In this document: piece by piece, positions 9,454-18,125 of the stretch | How the letters are laid out: every line of letters starts with the position of its first letter | Numbering within the stretch: the stretch's first letter is position 1 | Origin: Hyphomicrobiales bacterium | GTDB lineage: Bacteria; Pseudomonadota; Alphaproteobacteria; Rhizobiales; Rhizobiaceae | Reading direction: 5' to 3' | Length of the DNA: 64,000 nt | NCBI GenBank assembly: GCA_900465665.1 | Contig: UBJO01000048.1 | Coordinates: 1 to 64,000 of the forward strand | The notes under the pieces: model-generated | What the model saw: only the letters and a program-made list of their open reading frames with translations | Database searches by the model: none | What the model was told of the DNA's origin: nothing | Program-made: the position numbers and the translations under genes

Positions 9454-10503
9454 ATGGATAATGTGACCGTAAGACTAACTGATCTCGCTCATGGGGGAGG
9501 CTGTGGCTGTAAGCTCGCCCCGTCGGTGCTTCAGGGGCTTCTCGCCAGGCAACCCGCCGCGCAGCCGTTCTCGCAACTGTTGGTCGGCAATGAAATGTCG
9601 GATGACGCTGCGGTCTGGCAGATTGACGACAATACCTGCGTAATAGCCACCACCGATTTTTTCATGCCGATGGTCGACGACCCCTATGACTTTGGTCGCA
9701 TCGCCGCGACCAACGCGATCTCGGACATTTACGCGATGGGCGGCAAGCCAATAATGGCACTCGCCATTCTTGGAATGCCAATCAACAAACTGGAACCCGA
9801 CCGGATCGGGAGAATACTCGAGGGTGGCGCGGCAATCTGCGCCGAGGCAGGAATACCAATTGCGGGCGGCCATTCCATCGACTCGGTCGAGCCAATTTAC
9901 GGTTTGGCGGTCATTGGAATTTGCCATCCGGACCGCGTTAGAAAAAACGGAGGCGCGCAGGTCGGTGACGCGCTTATTCTTACCAAAGGGATTGGCGTCG
10001 GCATCTATTCGTCGGCAATCAAGAAGAATGCCCTTCCGGCCGTGTGCTATGATGAGATGGTAGCCTCGACGACCCTGCTCAACAAGGTAGGGACGGATCT
10101 CTCGTCCGACCCCGACGTTCATGCGATTACCGACGTAACCGGATTTGGCATCCTGGGGCATGGACTGGAGATGGCGCGGGCATCTGGCGTGACGCTCGAG
10201 TTGGATCTAAGCGCGATCCCATTTCTCAAAGAGGCCGAGCGTCTGGCGCGTGAAGGCTTCATCACCGGCGCGTCTCATCGCAACTGGTCAAGTTACGGCG
10301 CTGACGTTGTTCTCCCGGGAACATTATCTGAGTGGCAGCGCATGCTGTTGGCTGACCCGCAAACATCGGGTGGGCTTCTGGTTTCCTGTGCTGCCGAGAA
10401 AGCCGACCTCATCGTGAATCGGATCCGGGATGCCGGATACCCGCTTGCCTCCCGGATCGGGATCGCCGTGGCTGGACCGTCTGTTTTACGCGTTGTGGCA
10501 TAG
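9454..10503 (+). CDS. selD: Selenide, water dikinase (selenophosphate synthetase)
   Basis: 349 aa. SelD makes selenophosphate from selenide and ATP, the selenium donor for SelA. The N-terminal [11 protein letters not shown] motif carries the catalytic Cys17 and Lys20; this copy has Cys and not Sec at the active site. Downstream are the PurM-like phosphate and metal-binding segments DDAAVW and [20 protein letters not shown], the GGHSID motif and the C-terminal DPQTSGGLL. Length matches the family. It is convergent with the rest of the Sec genes on the - strand and follows the transglutaminase-like gene by 32 bases. Confidence 0.96.
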   Translation: MDNVTVRLTDLAHGGGCGCKLAPSVLQGLLARQPAAQPFSQLLVGNEMSDDAAVWQIDDNTCVIATTDFFMPMVDDPYDFGRIAATNAISDIYAMGGKPIMALAILGMPINKLEPDRIGRILEGGAAICAEAGIPIAGGHSIDSVEPIYGLAVIGICHPDRVRKNGGAQVGDALILTKGIGVGIYSSAIKKNALPAVCYDEMVASTTLLNKVGTDLSSDPDVHAITDVTGFGILGHGLEMARASGVTLELDLSAIPFLKEAERLAREGFITGASHRNWSSYGADVVLPGTLSEWQRMLLADPQTSGGLLVSCAAEKADLIVNRIRDAGYPLASRIGIAVAGPSVLRVVA

Positions 10504-10556
10504 GAACACCAAGCGGTGGCGAACGTTATGTGTCGAGATGAGTGAGGTGGCAGACA

Positions 10557-10898
10557 ATGAACACAGCATCGATCGTCCCGACTGTGGTCCTCGTGCTCGC
10601 GATCGTTACCGCAGTTGAAAGCGCCGCGCCGGTTTGGGCGGCCAACAGACAAACCGAGTGCGGCCAAACAGAGGCTGCTAGCAAGGTTGAGCCCGCCACA
10701 CCTCCTGATATGCAATCGGCTGACGGCACAGCACCTGGTAACGGAGGCAGCACGGGCTGGACCGGTGGTACTGGGGGAGCGCACATCGGGACCAATCCAG
10801 CCGGCTCCACGCCGCATTCGAAGACCTGGCAACCGCCTACGGCACGCGGGTTGGACTTGGCTAAGGCTCCGCCGCAGCAGATGCCGCCCAAGTGCTGA
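10557..10898 (+). CDS. Small exported Gly/Thr-rich protein (113 aa)
   Basis: Not recognised. It starts at ATG 10557 after GAGGTGG. Residues 1-28 form a Sec-type signal peptide (SIVPTVVLVLAIVTAVESAAPVWA), so it is predicted exported. The mature part is low complexity: Gly, Thr, Ser and Pro rich (NGGSTGWTGGTGGAHIG), with two Cys (one near the mature N-terminus and the last residue). It lies 53 bases after selD and ends 8 bases before the converging unknown gene at the end of the formate/Sec operon. Its position suggests a link with the periplasmic formate dehydrogenase; nothing in the sequence proves it. Confidence 0.65.
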   Translation: MNTASIVPTVVLVLAIVTAVESAAPVWAANRQTECGQTEAASKVEPATPPDMQSADGTAPGNGGSTGWTGGTGGAHIGTNPAGSTPHSKTWQPPTARGLDLAKAPPQQMPPKC

Positions 10899-10906
10899 AT
10901 GCCGGA

Positions 10907-11287
10907 CTAGTGTCGTATTTCGGTCAAGGCGAGCCTTAGGCCGTCGCGGTTGAAAAATTCGCCATCTCGGATTAACGATCGATCTTCGAATAGTTTGCGC
11001 GCCAAGGCCTTCATACGCGCGTTAGCCTCATCGTCTCTCACCAGCCCCTCTCGGCCGGCGCGATAGAAAACAGCGCCTGACCAATCGACCCCAGACGTAT
11101 TGAACAGGTCTAGCATTTCCGACCATCTTATTTCGTCGCCCATCACGTGCAAGTATGCCGTTCGGAGCGGAACTACGGTCGTGTCGCCGATCTCTACAAG
11201 TATGAACAGCATGGTAAAGGGTCCTGACGTTTTGAACGTCGTGACAATCCACTCATCGAAGTCAGTTTTATGATGCTGGCCAGTCAT
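10907..11287 (-). CDS. Hypothetical protein at the end of the fdo-sel operon (126 aa)
   Basis: Not recognised. The start is ATG 11287 (MTGQHHKTDFDEW...), whose ATGA overlaps the TGA stop of the long selB frame; an upstream extension would run antisense-free through the tRNA gene and is not needed. It is a soluble, acidic alpha/beta-looking protein with no Cys motif, and ends ...RLALTEIRH. It is the last gene of a - strand series from fdoG in which nearly every junction overlaps or is a few bases long, so a role linked to Sec insertion or formate dehydrogenase is a reasonable guess. Translation appears coupled to selB. Confidence 0.7.
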   Translation of the reverse strand: MTGQHHKTDFDEWIVTTFKTSGPFTMLFILVEIGDTTVVPLRTAYLHVMGDEIRWSEMLDLFNTSGVDWSGAVFYRAGREGLVRDDEANARMKALARKLFEDRSLIRDGEFFNRDGLRLALTEIRH

Positions 11288-13338
11288 GACGTTTTTCCGG
11301 TTGGCGGAAGAGAATGGGAGTCGAACCCACACAGGACAGCCTCGCTGCCCCACCCGGATTTGAAGTCCGGACGCCCCACCGGGGACGAATCTCTTCCGTT
11401 TCCAGACGCCTCACCAGGCGTTTCGAATATATCGAGCCTGTGAGGATTGACCCGCCGCAAATCGCCTCGGCGGATAGTAACACCTTGGCGATCAAAGAAA
11501 TCGAGTATCTCGATAGCGACCTTTCTACCGTTGTTTAGACGGTCGCGGAAGAGGCCGGCGACGAATTGACCGTCTTCTGACGCGCCAGCCACATCTTTTA
11601 TAATGTCTACCATTTCAGCGGTTGTCGACCTCGTGAAAAAGTGGTCGTGACGTATCTGATCAACACGTCCCAAGCGCGCGCACAACTTCAGTACTCTTCG
11701 GATTTCCTTCTCGTCGACGCCGAGTGTCTCGGATAGATCTCGGACCCGCGGCGGACGGAAACGATCTTCGCCATCGAGGTAAACGATCAACTGGGCGAAG
11801 AGGGTCTCCTCGGAGTCCGTGAGGTGTGCCTGATGGCCCTTTAGTCTGACGAACGCTCCATCGAGCACGATCCCACCCGCATCCTGCTCAGCGCGAAGTA
11901 CCGCCAGGAATGCATCAGCTGGCATGCGCGGAGTAGCCTGCAATCTCAACCGCTCACGTCCCAGACCTTGCTGATCTGGATTTTCCGCATGGTGTTCCGC
12001 CAGGATGCGCTGGATGCTTTCGGTCAACGCAGCTCGGATGTCGCGGGAAACGCAGTAGCGGTGTGGAGGCGCATTTATCATGACCGCTTCCGAGGAGCGG
12101 AGCAGACGCTCCATCTCCGCTTCTGACAACGCGCGATCTCTTGCAAACACACCGAGATCTAAAATGTGTGGTGGGGACACAAGCATCTGCTTGATTGCGG
12201 TGGATGTATCAGCGATAGCCGCCGCACGGAGATATTCCAGCCTTTCCGGGCTTCGACGTTTGCGCTGGGGTGCGCGAAGATCGATGAATGCGCCGCCGCC
12301 AATCGTTCGCTGTGCGGACACGTCTCTCAGGATGTACCGATCGCCCACTGTGGCAGCAATCTTTCGATCCAGAACTAGCTGCACAAGGCCGGTTTGTCCG
12401 GGTTCGAGAGCTTTTTCCAGTGGTATGAGGCGAACGCCGACTTCGGTGCTCCCATGATGGAGACGTGCCGAAAACCACTCTCCTAGAACCTTTGGCTCGG
12501 TAGCGAGAACATGCAGCTCAGCATCTATCCGGTCGGTCGGCGCGTGCAGGATGGGCACAACAACAACGTCGCCTCGTCCGATTGCCTCTTTGGATACGGA
12601 CTCACCCGCCAGGTTCAACGCACATCGTTGCCCGGTAGACCCTTGCTGTGCTTGCGCGCTCTGCGCGTGAATCGATCGAACCCGTGCGGGAATTCCCGAA
12701 GGCGAGACGACTACGTGGTCTCCTACCGCTACAGAGCCCGAAAGCACGGTCCCGGTTACGATCGTGCCAGCACCTGTCAATGAAAAACAACGGTCAACCG
12801 CTAACCTGAAGCGGCCCTCGTCACCCAAAGATCTCGTGCTGCGCTCTGCCAGCGCGAAGGCCTCCCGAAGGGCGGCCATTCCCTCGCCGGTCACCGCCGA
12901 GACGGGGATAACCTCGGCGTCCCGGAGACCCGTGGAGCCGATGAGCGCTCTTATTTCCTCGGTCAGCAGCATGCGGCGACTTTCATCTGCCAGATCAGCT
13001 TTGCTGATCGCGACAACGCCGCGGTTGATCCCAAGTAATTCAAGAATTGCAAGATGCTCGCGGGTTTGCGGCTTGATCCCGTCATCCGCCGCGACAACCA
13101 ACAGCGCAAAGTCAATACCGCATGCACCAGCGAGCATCGTATGGATAAAGCGGTCGTGACCGGGCACGTCGACGAAGCCCGTGATAGTCCCATCGAGAAA
13201 TTCACAATATGCAAAGCCGAGGTCAATGGTTATCCCTCGGGCCTTCTCCTCTTTGAGCCTATCGGTATCGACCCCTGTCAGAGCTTTGACGAGGGTGGTT
13301 TTACCGTGATCGATATGACCCGCCGTGCCGACAATCAT
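11284..13338 (-). CDS. selB: Selenocysteine-specific elongation factor SelB
   Basis: 684 aa. SelB is the GTPase that carries Sec-tRNA to the ribosome and binds the SECIS hairpin. It has the G1 motif GHIDHGKT at residues 7-14, DVPGHDRF (G3) and SKAD (G4), then EF-Tu-like beta domains and C-terminal winged helices (about residues 430-640). The canonical end is near RLDIFE. About 40 further residues are encoded by the tRNA-Sec gene and its flank, giving a family-atypical tail; the stop is TGA at 11284-11286 and overlaps the next gene's start (ATGA). The start overlaps the stop of the Sel1-repeat gene in another ATGA. Confidence 0.95.
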   Translation of the reverse strand: MIVGTAGHIDHGKTTLVKALTGVDTDRLKEEKARGITIDLGFAYCEFLDGTITGFVDVPGHDRFIHTMLAGACGIDFALLVVAADDGIKPQTREHLAILELLGINRGVVAISKADLADESRRMLLTEEIRALIGSTGLRDAEVIPVSAVTGEGMAALREAFALAERSTRSLGDEGRFRLAVDRCFSLTGAGTIVTGTVLSGSVAVGDHVVVSPSGIPARVRSIHAQSAQAQQGSTGQRCALNLAGESVSKEAIGRGDVVVVPILHAPTDRIDAELHVLATEPKVLGEWFSARLHHGSTEVGVRLIPLEKALEPGQTGLVQLVLDRKIAATVGDRYILRDVSAQRTIGGGAFIDLRAPQRKRRSPERLEYLRAAAIADTSTAIKQMLVSPPHILDLGVFARDRALSEAEMERLLRSSEAVMINAPPHRYCVSRDIRAALTESIQRILAEHHAENPDQQGLGRERLRLQATPRMPADAFLAVLRAEQDAGGIVLDGAFVRLKGHQAHLTDSEETLFAQLIVYLDGEDRFRPPRVRDLSETLGVDEKEIRRVLKLCARLGRVDQIRHDHFFTRSTTAEMVDIIKDVAGASEDGQFVAGLFRDRLNNGRKVAIEILDFFDRQGVTIRRGDLRRVNPHRLDIFETPGEASGNGRDSSPVGRPDFKSGWGSEAVLCGFDSHSLPPTGKTS
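11302..11397 (-). tRNA. selC: tRNA-Sec (anticodon UCA)
   Basis: 96 nt including an encoded CCA. The 5' GGAAGAGA pairs with 3' TCTCTTCC to give the 8-bp acceptor stem typical of tRNA-Sec. The discriminator is G. The anticodon loop is CTTCAAA with UCA opposite plus-strand TGA at 11361-11363. The long variable arm and the GTGGG-TTCGACT-CCCAT T-arm are visible. It decodes the UGA at codon 200 of fdoG. Remarkably, the whole gene is inside the open reading frame of selB, in the same strand and without an in-frame stop. Confidence 0.97.
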
Positions 13339-14114
13339 GATCCGACCTGTTTGAGCGGTAGGGCGGCCTGGCGTTCGGCTTCTGCAATTTCATTCGCGGA
13401 GAGAGTTCCGCGGACGGGACCAACAAAGGGCTTGGCTAGATCGCTTCCAGCAGAACTCGCTCTTATCAACCATCCCAAGGCCGCGATCCCATCTCGTCTA
13501 ACACCTTGACCCAGATTCAAGGCGGCACCCAGCATCGCCTGAGCATCGGCGTCGCCGAGGTTCGCGGCGATCGTCCACCAGCGAACAGCCTCCGCCGGGT
13601 CTCGCTCGACGCCCGTCGCGTTATGATAGATCAGACCTAGTCGTGTCATAGATGAAACAACGCCTGCGCCCGCCGCCCGCTCTGCCCAGATCCGAGCCGC
13701 CTGCGGATCGGGTGGCAGAATATCTCCTTCCAGAAGCATCCAGCTAAGCATGTCCTGCGACGGAGCGTCGCCATTTTCCGCACCGCGCCTATAGAACTCA
13801 CCGGCGACAGAAAAATCCGTGAACCCGTCCTGCATGTGAAGCGCTGCATAATTGCGCTGACCTACCGGATCACCCGCTTCGGCAGCCAGCCGGAGCCATG
13901 TCCGAGCTAGCTCCATGTCCTTGATTACCCCTAGTCCCTCCGCGAAACACGCGCCGATATTGTTTTGTGCCCGCGCTACGCCAGCCTGCGCCAGCGGCTC
14001 CCATATAGACAGTGCGACTGGATAATCACCAGCTTGGGCTGCAGAAAGAGCTTCTGCCATCGCATCGGGTCTTAATTCCTTCGTCCGGCGCAACAGGCGA
14101 TCAAGCCAACGCAT
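13335..14114 (-). CDS. Sel1-repeat (TPR-like) protein in the sel operon
   Basis: 259 aa. Four to five Sel1-like helical repeats of about 36 residues with the usual A..G...A...LG..Y..G pattern (for example ARTWLRLAAEAGDPVGQRNYA, MTRLGLIYHNATG, AVRWWTIAANLGDADAQAMLG). No signal peptide. Such repeats are protein-binding scaffolds. The start at ATG 14114 has an AGAGGG site 7 bases upstream and overlaps the selA stop by 14 bases; its stop overlaps selB. Being wedged between selA and selB with overlaps at both ends, it is a candidate accessory factor for Sec incorporation or formate dehydrogenase assembly. That role is inferred from context only. Confidence 0.85.
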   Translation of the reverse strand: MRWLDRLLRRTKELRPDAMAEALSAAQAGDYPVALSIWEPLAQAGVARAQNNIGACFAEGLGVIKDMELARTWLRLAAEAGDPVGQRNYAALHMQDGFTDFSVAGEFYRRGAENGDAPSQDMLSWMLLEGDILPPDPQAARIWAERAAGAGVVSSMTRLGLIYHNATGVERDPAEAVRWWTIAANLGDADAQAMLGAALNLGQGVRRDGIAALGWLIRASSAGSDLAKPFVGPVRGTLSANEIAEAERQAALPLKQVGS

Positions 14115-15501
14115 TGTCGACGCCCTCTGCAATGCTGGAAAGAAATCCTTCGTCGTCTGACAGGCATCGAAGGTCCAAGATCATCGCGCCATCCTGCATT
14201 CTTCCGACGATCGGGCGGTGCAAAGAGCGAAACAGCGCGGCAAGAACTTCCAAGGCGCTACCACTAGACGCGCTGATTTTCAGTCCCGCGCTTGGGATGG
14301 TGTCGACCGGCAGGGCCCCAGAACCAATTTGGCTAGAACACTGGGCAACCGCTATTCGATAGCCTCGTGGCGCGAGCATCTCCGACACGGCTGGCAAAAG
14401 GCGTTCCGCTTGATCGCGAATTTCCGGTTCTTTGCGCGAAAGCATCCGAAGCGTGGGCAACCGCGCGCCAAGTCGATGCGGATCGCGGTAAAGACGTAAG
14501 GTGGCTTCAAGAGCGGCTATGCGTATTTTATCTACTCGCAGCGCTCTCTTGAGAGGGTTTCGATTAATCTCGGCGATTAAGTCCTTTCGCCCCACAATGA
14601 ACCCGGCTTGTGGACCTCCAAGGAGCTTGTCACCCGAAAAAGTGACCAGGTCGGCACCCTCAGCGACTGTCTCGCGCACGGTCGGCTCCTTCGCCAGACC
14701 GTAGGGGGACAGATCCACAAGGGTGCCCGAGCCCAAGTCGTTCAACAATACAACGCCGGCTTCCCGTGCGATCGTTGCCAGTCGATCGCCGCGAACCTCG
14801 GCCGTGAAGCCCTCGATCCGGTAGTTGGATGTATGGACCTTCATGATTAGGGCGGTGTCTGGGCCGATCGCCTTCAGATAGTCTTTCTCATGGGTTCGGT
14901 TAGTCGTGCCAACTTCGACCAGCCGCAAGCTCGCGCGTTCCATTATATCCGGCATGCGAAATGCGCCGCCGATCTCGATCAACTCACCACGGGAAACGAT
15001 CGCCTCGCGTCCAGCTCCAACCGAATTCAATGAAATGAGAACTGCAGCAGCGTTATTGTTGACGATGGTCGCATCCTCAGCGCCGGTCAGTTCGCAGAGA
15101 AGCGCTCTCAGGTGACTGTCTCGTTCTCCTCGTTTCCCGGTATCGAGATCGTATTCGAGAGCGGCCGCAGATCTCATCGCGTCAACAGCGGCGCTTACCG
15201 CTTCTTCGGCAAGAATAGCCCTGCCGAGGTTCGTATGCAGGACGGTGCCCGTCAAATTGAAGAGAGGTCGCAGATTGGAGCGCTCTTGATACGAGAGGCG
15301 ACCGAGCAGAGAGGCAAAAATGTCGGATTGGGCAGGTAGTGAAGCTCCGTTGCGAACCGCGTCTCTGACTTCGGCCAGCACTGAACGCAACTGGTCAGTC
15401 ACGGCCTGACGGCCGTGACGCTCGATCAAGGGAGAGACGAGCGGCGATCCCAGAAGCTGGTCTACAGAGCCCAGGGATCTCATATTCGACAATTCCGCCA
15501 T
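14101..15501 (-). CDS. selA: L-seryl-tRNA(Sec) selenium transferase
   Basis: 466 aa, PLP-dependent. It converts Ser-tRNA-Sec to Sec-tRNA-Sec using selenophosphate. Family features are LFNLTGTVLHTNLGRA near residue 80, the VNNNAAAVLI segment, LNDLGSGTLVDLS, and the PLP-lysine motif FSGDKLLGGPQAGFIVG. Length matches bacterial SelA (about 460 aa). The start at 15501 lies 3 bases after the fdhE stop, and the end overlaps the Sel1-repeat gene, so it is in the fdo-sel operon. Confidence 0.96.
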   Translation of the reverse strand: MAELSNMRSLGSVDQLLGSPLVSPLIERHGRQAVTDQLRSVLAEVRDAVRNGASLPAQSDIFASLLGRLSYQERSNLRPLFNLTGTVLHTNLGRAILAEEAVSAAVDAMRSAAALEYDLDTGKRGERDSHLRALLCELTGAEDATIVNNNAAAVLISLNSVGAGREAIVSRGELIEIGGAFRMPDIMERASLRLVEVGTTNRTHEKDYLKAIGPDTALIMKVHTSNYRIEGFTAEVRGDRLATIAREAGVVLLNDLGSGTLVDLSPYGLAKEPTVRETVAEGADLVTFSGDKLLGGPQAGFIVGRKDLIAEINRNPLKRALRVDKIRIAALEATLRLYRDPHRLGARLPTLRMLSRKEPEIRDQAERLLPAVSEMLAPRGYRIAVAQCSSQIGSGALPVDTIPSAGLKISASSGSALEVLAALFRSLHRPIVGRMQDGAMILDLRCLSDDEGFLSSIAEGVDNALA

Positions 15502-15504
15502 CCG

Positions 15505-16425
15505 TCAGTACCCGATCAGAAAGGGATTATATCCCGCTCGACGATATTCGGTGCTGGCCATGAGGAGATCAAGGCCAAGGCTCGCCACATCGTCCGCCAT
15601 CATGTCGAGCGACGGGTTCTTGTTCTGATACAGTATCTTCGTCCAGCTTGCGCACTGGTCACATACTTCTGCCTTCACCGTCGCATCTTCGCCGTTGGAC
15701 TCGACGGAACGATATCCCACACCCTTAGTCGACCCGCATGAAAGGCACTTGACCCGCACTTCATTCCATCTCGTCAGGCAGCACCCACATACCGCATACC
15801 GCGCGCCCTCCGCTCCCTGGAAGCCGATCACTATCGAGCCTATGGGTCTACCTCCACAGGAAGGGCAAACACCCATGCTGACAGGAACGAGCTTTGAAGC
15901 GACAAGTCTCGACGCCACGACGGCCATGTAAGCTTGGACCCCAGCCGCGACATACAGATGATGAGCGAGGCTGTCTGGTGGCAAATGGTCGGCCATTACG
16001 TTGGCGACCATCCAATCCAGGTCGTCGTCCCCGGCGGACTTCACCAGTGCGAGCGCTTGTTGGGCAGACGCAGGCTTCACCAGATCGTCCAGCATCGGCA
16101 GAAAGCGGCGGACTACCTCTCTCATTCCCGCCCGGTCGTGAAACTGCGAGCGGTCAATTGCAGGCATCGACGATATGCTCGCGCGTTCCAGCACATCCGC
16201 CGGAATGAGCGGGATATCATTCGGCATGTCACTTAAATTGCTCTGAGCACGGGCTATTCCTGCAAGGAATCGCAGATAAGGCGCGAGACGCTCACCTTCA
16301 GCGAGGCGCTCATACCGAGACGCGCTGTCCCTAAATAATCGGCCCGGATTGGGAAGAAAAACGAATGGTGCCTTTGAGATTCCGCCGATCATCGACGGAT
16401 CGGGTTGTACATTCGAAGTAGACAT
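15505..16425 (-). CDS. fdhE: Formate dehydrogenase accessory protein FdhE
   Basis: 306 aa, the cytoplasmic protein needed to activate membrane-bound formate dehydrogenases. The C-terminal half has the rubredoxin-like CxxC series: CPSCGG, CGCC, CLSCG and CDQC. The N-terminal half is helical and begins after a short unstructured stretch. It lies 42 bases downstream of fdoI and 3 bases upstream of selA, within one operon. Confidence 0.94.
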   Translation of the reverse strand: MSTSNVQPDPSMIGGISKAPFVFLPNPGRLFRDSASRYERLAEGERLAPYLRFLAGIARAQSNLSDMPNDIPLIPADVLERASISSMPAIDRSQFHDRAGMREVVRRFLPMLDDLVKPASAQQALALVKSAGDDDLDWMVANVMADHLPPDSLAHHLYVAAGVQAYMAVVASRLVASKLVPVSMGVCPSCGGRPIGSIVIGFQGAEGARYAVCGCCLTRWNEVRVKCLSCGSTKGVGYRSVESNGEDATVKAEVCDQCASWTKILYQNKNPSLDMMADDVASLGLDLLMASTEYRRAGYNPFLIGY

Positions 16426-16467
16426 TTCACCTCGCGGGGCCGACCGGCCACAGCATTAAACTCGGTC

Positions 16468-17154
16468 TTATTCGTTGGCATCAATCTTACGCGATTTTAC
16501 CAATGCCTTGAACCACTTCCTGTGGTGGCGGTAGGCCCACCCTGGCGTCACGGTACCGCGTGTCATTGCCCGGATTGTGCCTCGCACCCATATCCCGGAG
16601 TAGAGGTGGAGCAGGAAGATGAGCAAAATGACCACAGCCGAAGCTGAGTGAATCAAAAGGGCTACCCGCCTGACGTCAATCGGAGTCGCGTTCTCGAAAT
16701 ACTGGTCCCAGATGATGATGCCAGTCGCGATCAGGACGATGATAAAAAATGCCATTCCCCAGAAGACAAATTTCTGACCGGCATTGTACCGTCCAACTTC
16801 GGGCAGTCGCTCCTCATGCCCATTCACCACGTCCTGGATTTGCATAGCCCACTGTACGTCAGCTTTGCTGGGCAGGTTTGCGCGCCATATTTGGAAGAAA
16901 AACACAAAGAAAGAAACAAAAAGAAGGACGCCGATCCACGGGTGGATCAGCCTGGTGTTTTGTCCGCCGCCGAAAAGCGCGGTCAGAAAGAACAGTGAGG
17001 GATGGAACATCGCAAGCCCGGAAATCCCGAGCAAAATAAGGCTACCAGCCGTAATCCAATGATTGGTGCGCTTGAATGGTCCATATCTGTAAACCTCGGG
17101 CGGTGACCCCGGCTTGATCTTGTCCTCGGGAAGGAACTCGTTGCGCATCGTCAT
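16468..17154 (-). CDS. fdoI: Formate dehydrogenase cytochrome b556 (gamma) subunit
   Basis: 228 aa, the inner-membrane gamma subunit that takes electrons from FdoH to quinone. Four hydrophobic segments are visible (about residues 33-55, 72-90, 130-150, 170-192) with His in several for b-haem ligation, in a cytochrome b561-like layout. The N-terminus is cytoplasmic and charged. Its start overlaps the fdoH stop by ATGA. Length is near the E. coli FdoI (about 211 aa). Confidence 0.93.
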   Translation of the reverse strand: MTMRNEFLPEDKIKPGSPPEVYRYGPFKRTNHWITAGSLILLGISGLAMFHPSLFFLTALFGGGQNTRLIHPWIGVLLFVSFFVFFFQIWRANLPSKADVQWAMQIQDVVNGHEERLPEVGRYNAGQKFVFWGMAFFIIVLIATGIIIWDQYFENATPIDVRRVALLIHSASAVVILLIFLLHLYSGIWVRGTIRAMTRGTVTPGWAYRHHRKWFKALVKSRKIDANE

Positions 17155-18125
17155 CGCGCCCTCCCATCATCCACTCCGGCCTCCTCGAGAAGCTCCTCAG
17201 CATGCTCATCGTCTTCGCGTTGGACCCGGTTGGCTCGCGCGAAAAGTCCATGGAGAATTGTTCCTGCGGTAGCTAAACCTAGCGCGGCCAGGCCAGCATA
17301 CTTGGTAGCGCCCTTCCAGAACTGCACGACGTCGGATATTTTCGGGTTGTCCGGCAAGTCCGCGTAAATGTGCGGCTTATCGTTATGGTGCAAGACGTAC
17401 ATGACATGCGTGCCGTTGACGCCGGGTGGATCATACAAGCCGGCGTTCGCGTAGCCTCTTGATTTGAGGTCAGCAATACGCTCCTCGGCATGCTTCTTCA
17501 TATCGTCCTTTGTGCCGAAAACAATTGCCTGCGTGGGGCATGCCTTCGCGCACGCCGGGCCTTGGCCCATAGCGACGCGGTCGGAGCAGAGCGTGCATTT
17601 GTACGCGCGGTGGTCCGCTTTGGAAATCCGGGGTATGTTGAATGGACATCCTTTCACGCAATACCCGCAGCCAATGCAGTTCTCGTGGATGAAGTCGACG
17701 ATCCCGTTCGAGTACTGGACAATCGCCCCGGGGGATGGACAAGCCTTGAGGCAGCCAGGGTCGGAGCAGTGCATGCACCCGTCCTTTCTGATCAGCCACT
17801 CAAGGTTATCCGTCTCCGGGTTTACCCACTCGGTGAAACGCATCAGCGTGAACATGTTTTCGGTCAAGTCATGTGGGTTCGTGTAGACACCTACATTTTC
17901 CTCGACTGCGGGATGCGTGTCGTTCCACTCCACGCAGGCCGATTGGCATGCCTTGCAACCGATACACTTGGAAACGTCAATCAGTTTCGCTACCGGCGTC
18001 AGATGGCGATCCGGCGGTGGAAGCTCGCTGGTCGCCGACCGTTTTATCACGTCGCGTTGCGTGAGATTGGCCTCCATGGGTTGTACAGGCGGGTTGCTGA
18101 CGGCCGTTCTCGGGCTATCCATCAT
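17151..18125 (-). CDS. fdoH: Formate dehydrogenase iron-sulfur (beta) subunit
   Basis: 324 aa. It has four [4Fe-4S] motifs: [37 protein letters not shown], and CTLCSDRV...CAKACP, which relay electrons from FdoG to FdoI. One C-terminal transmembrane helix ([18 protein letters not shown], about residues 277-296) anchors it, as in the FdnH/FdoH group. The short charged tail resembles E. coli. Its start overlaps the fdoG stop by ATGA and its stop overlaps fdoI. Confidence 0.95.
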   Translation of the reverse strand: MMDSPRTAVSNPPVQPMEANLTQRDVIKRSATSELPPPDRHLTPVAKLIDVSKCIGCKACQSACVEWNDTHPAVEENVGVYTNPHDLTENMFTLMRFTEWVNPETDNLEWLIRKDGCMHCSDPGCLKACPSPGAIVQYSNGIVDFIHENCIGCGYCVKGCPFNIPRISKADHRAYKCTLCSDRVAMGQGPACAKACPTQAIVFGTKDDMKKHAEERIADLKSRGYANAGLYDPPGVNGTHVMYVLHHNDKPHIYADLPDNPKISDVVQFWKGATKYAGLAALGLATAGTILHGLFARANRVQREDDEHAEELLEEAGVDDGRAR

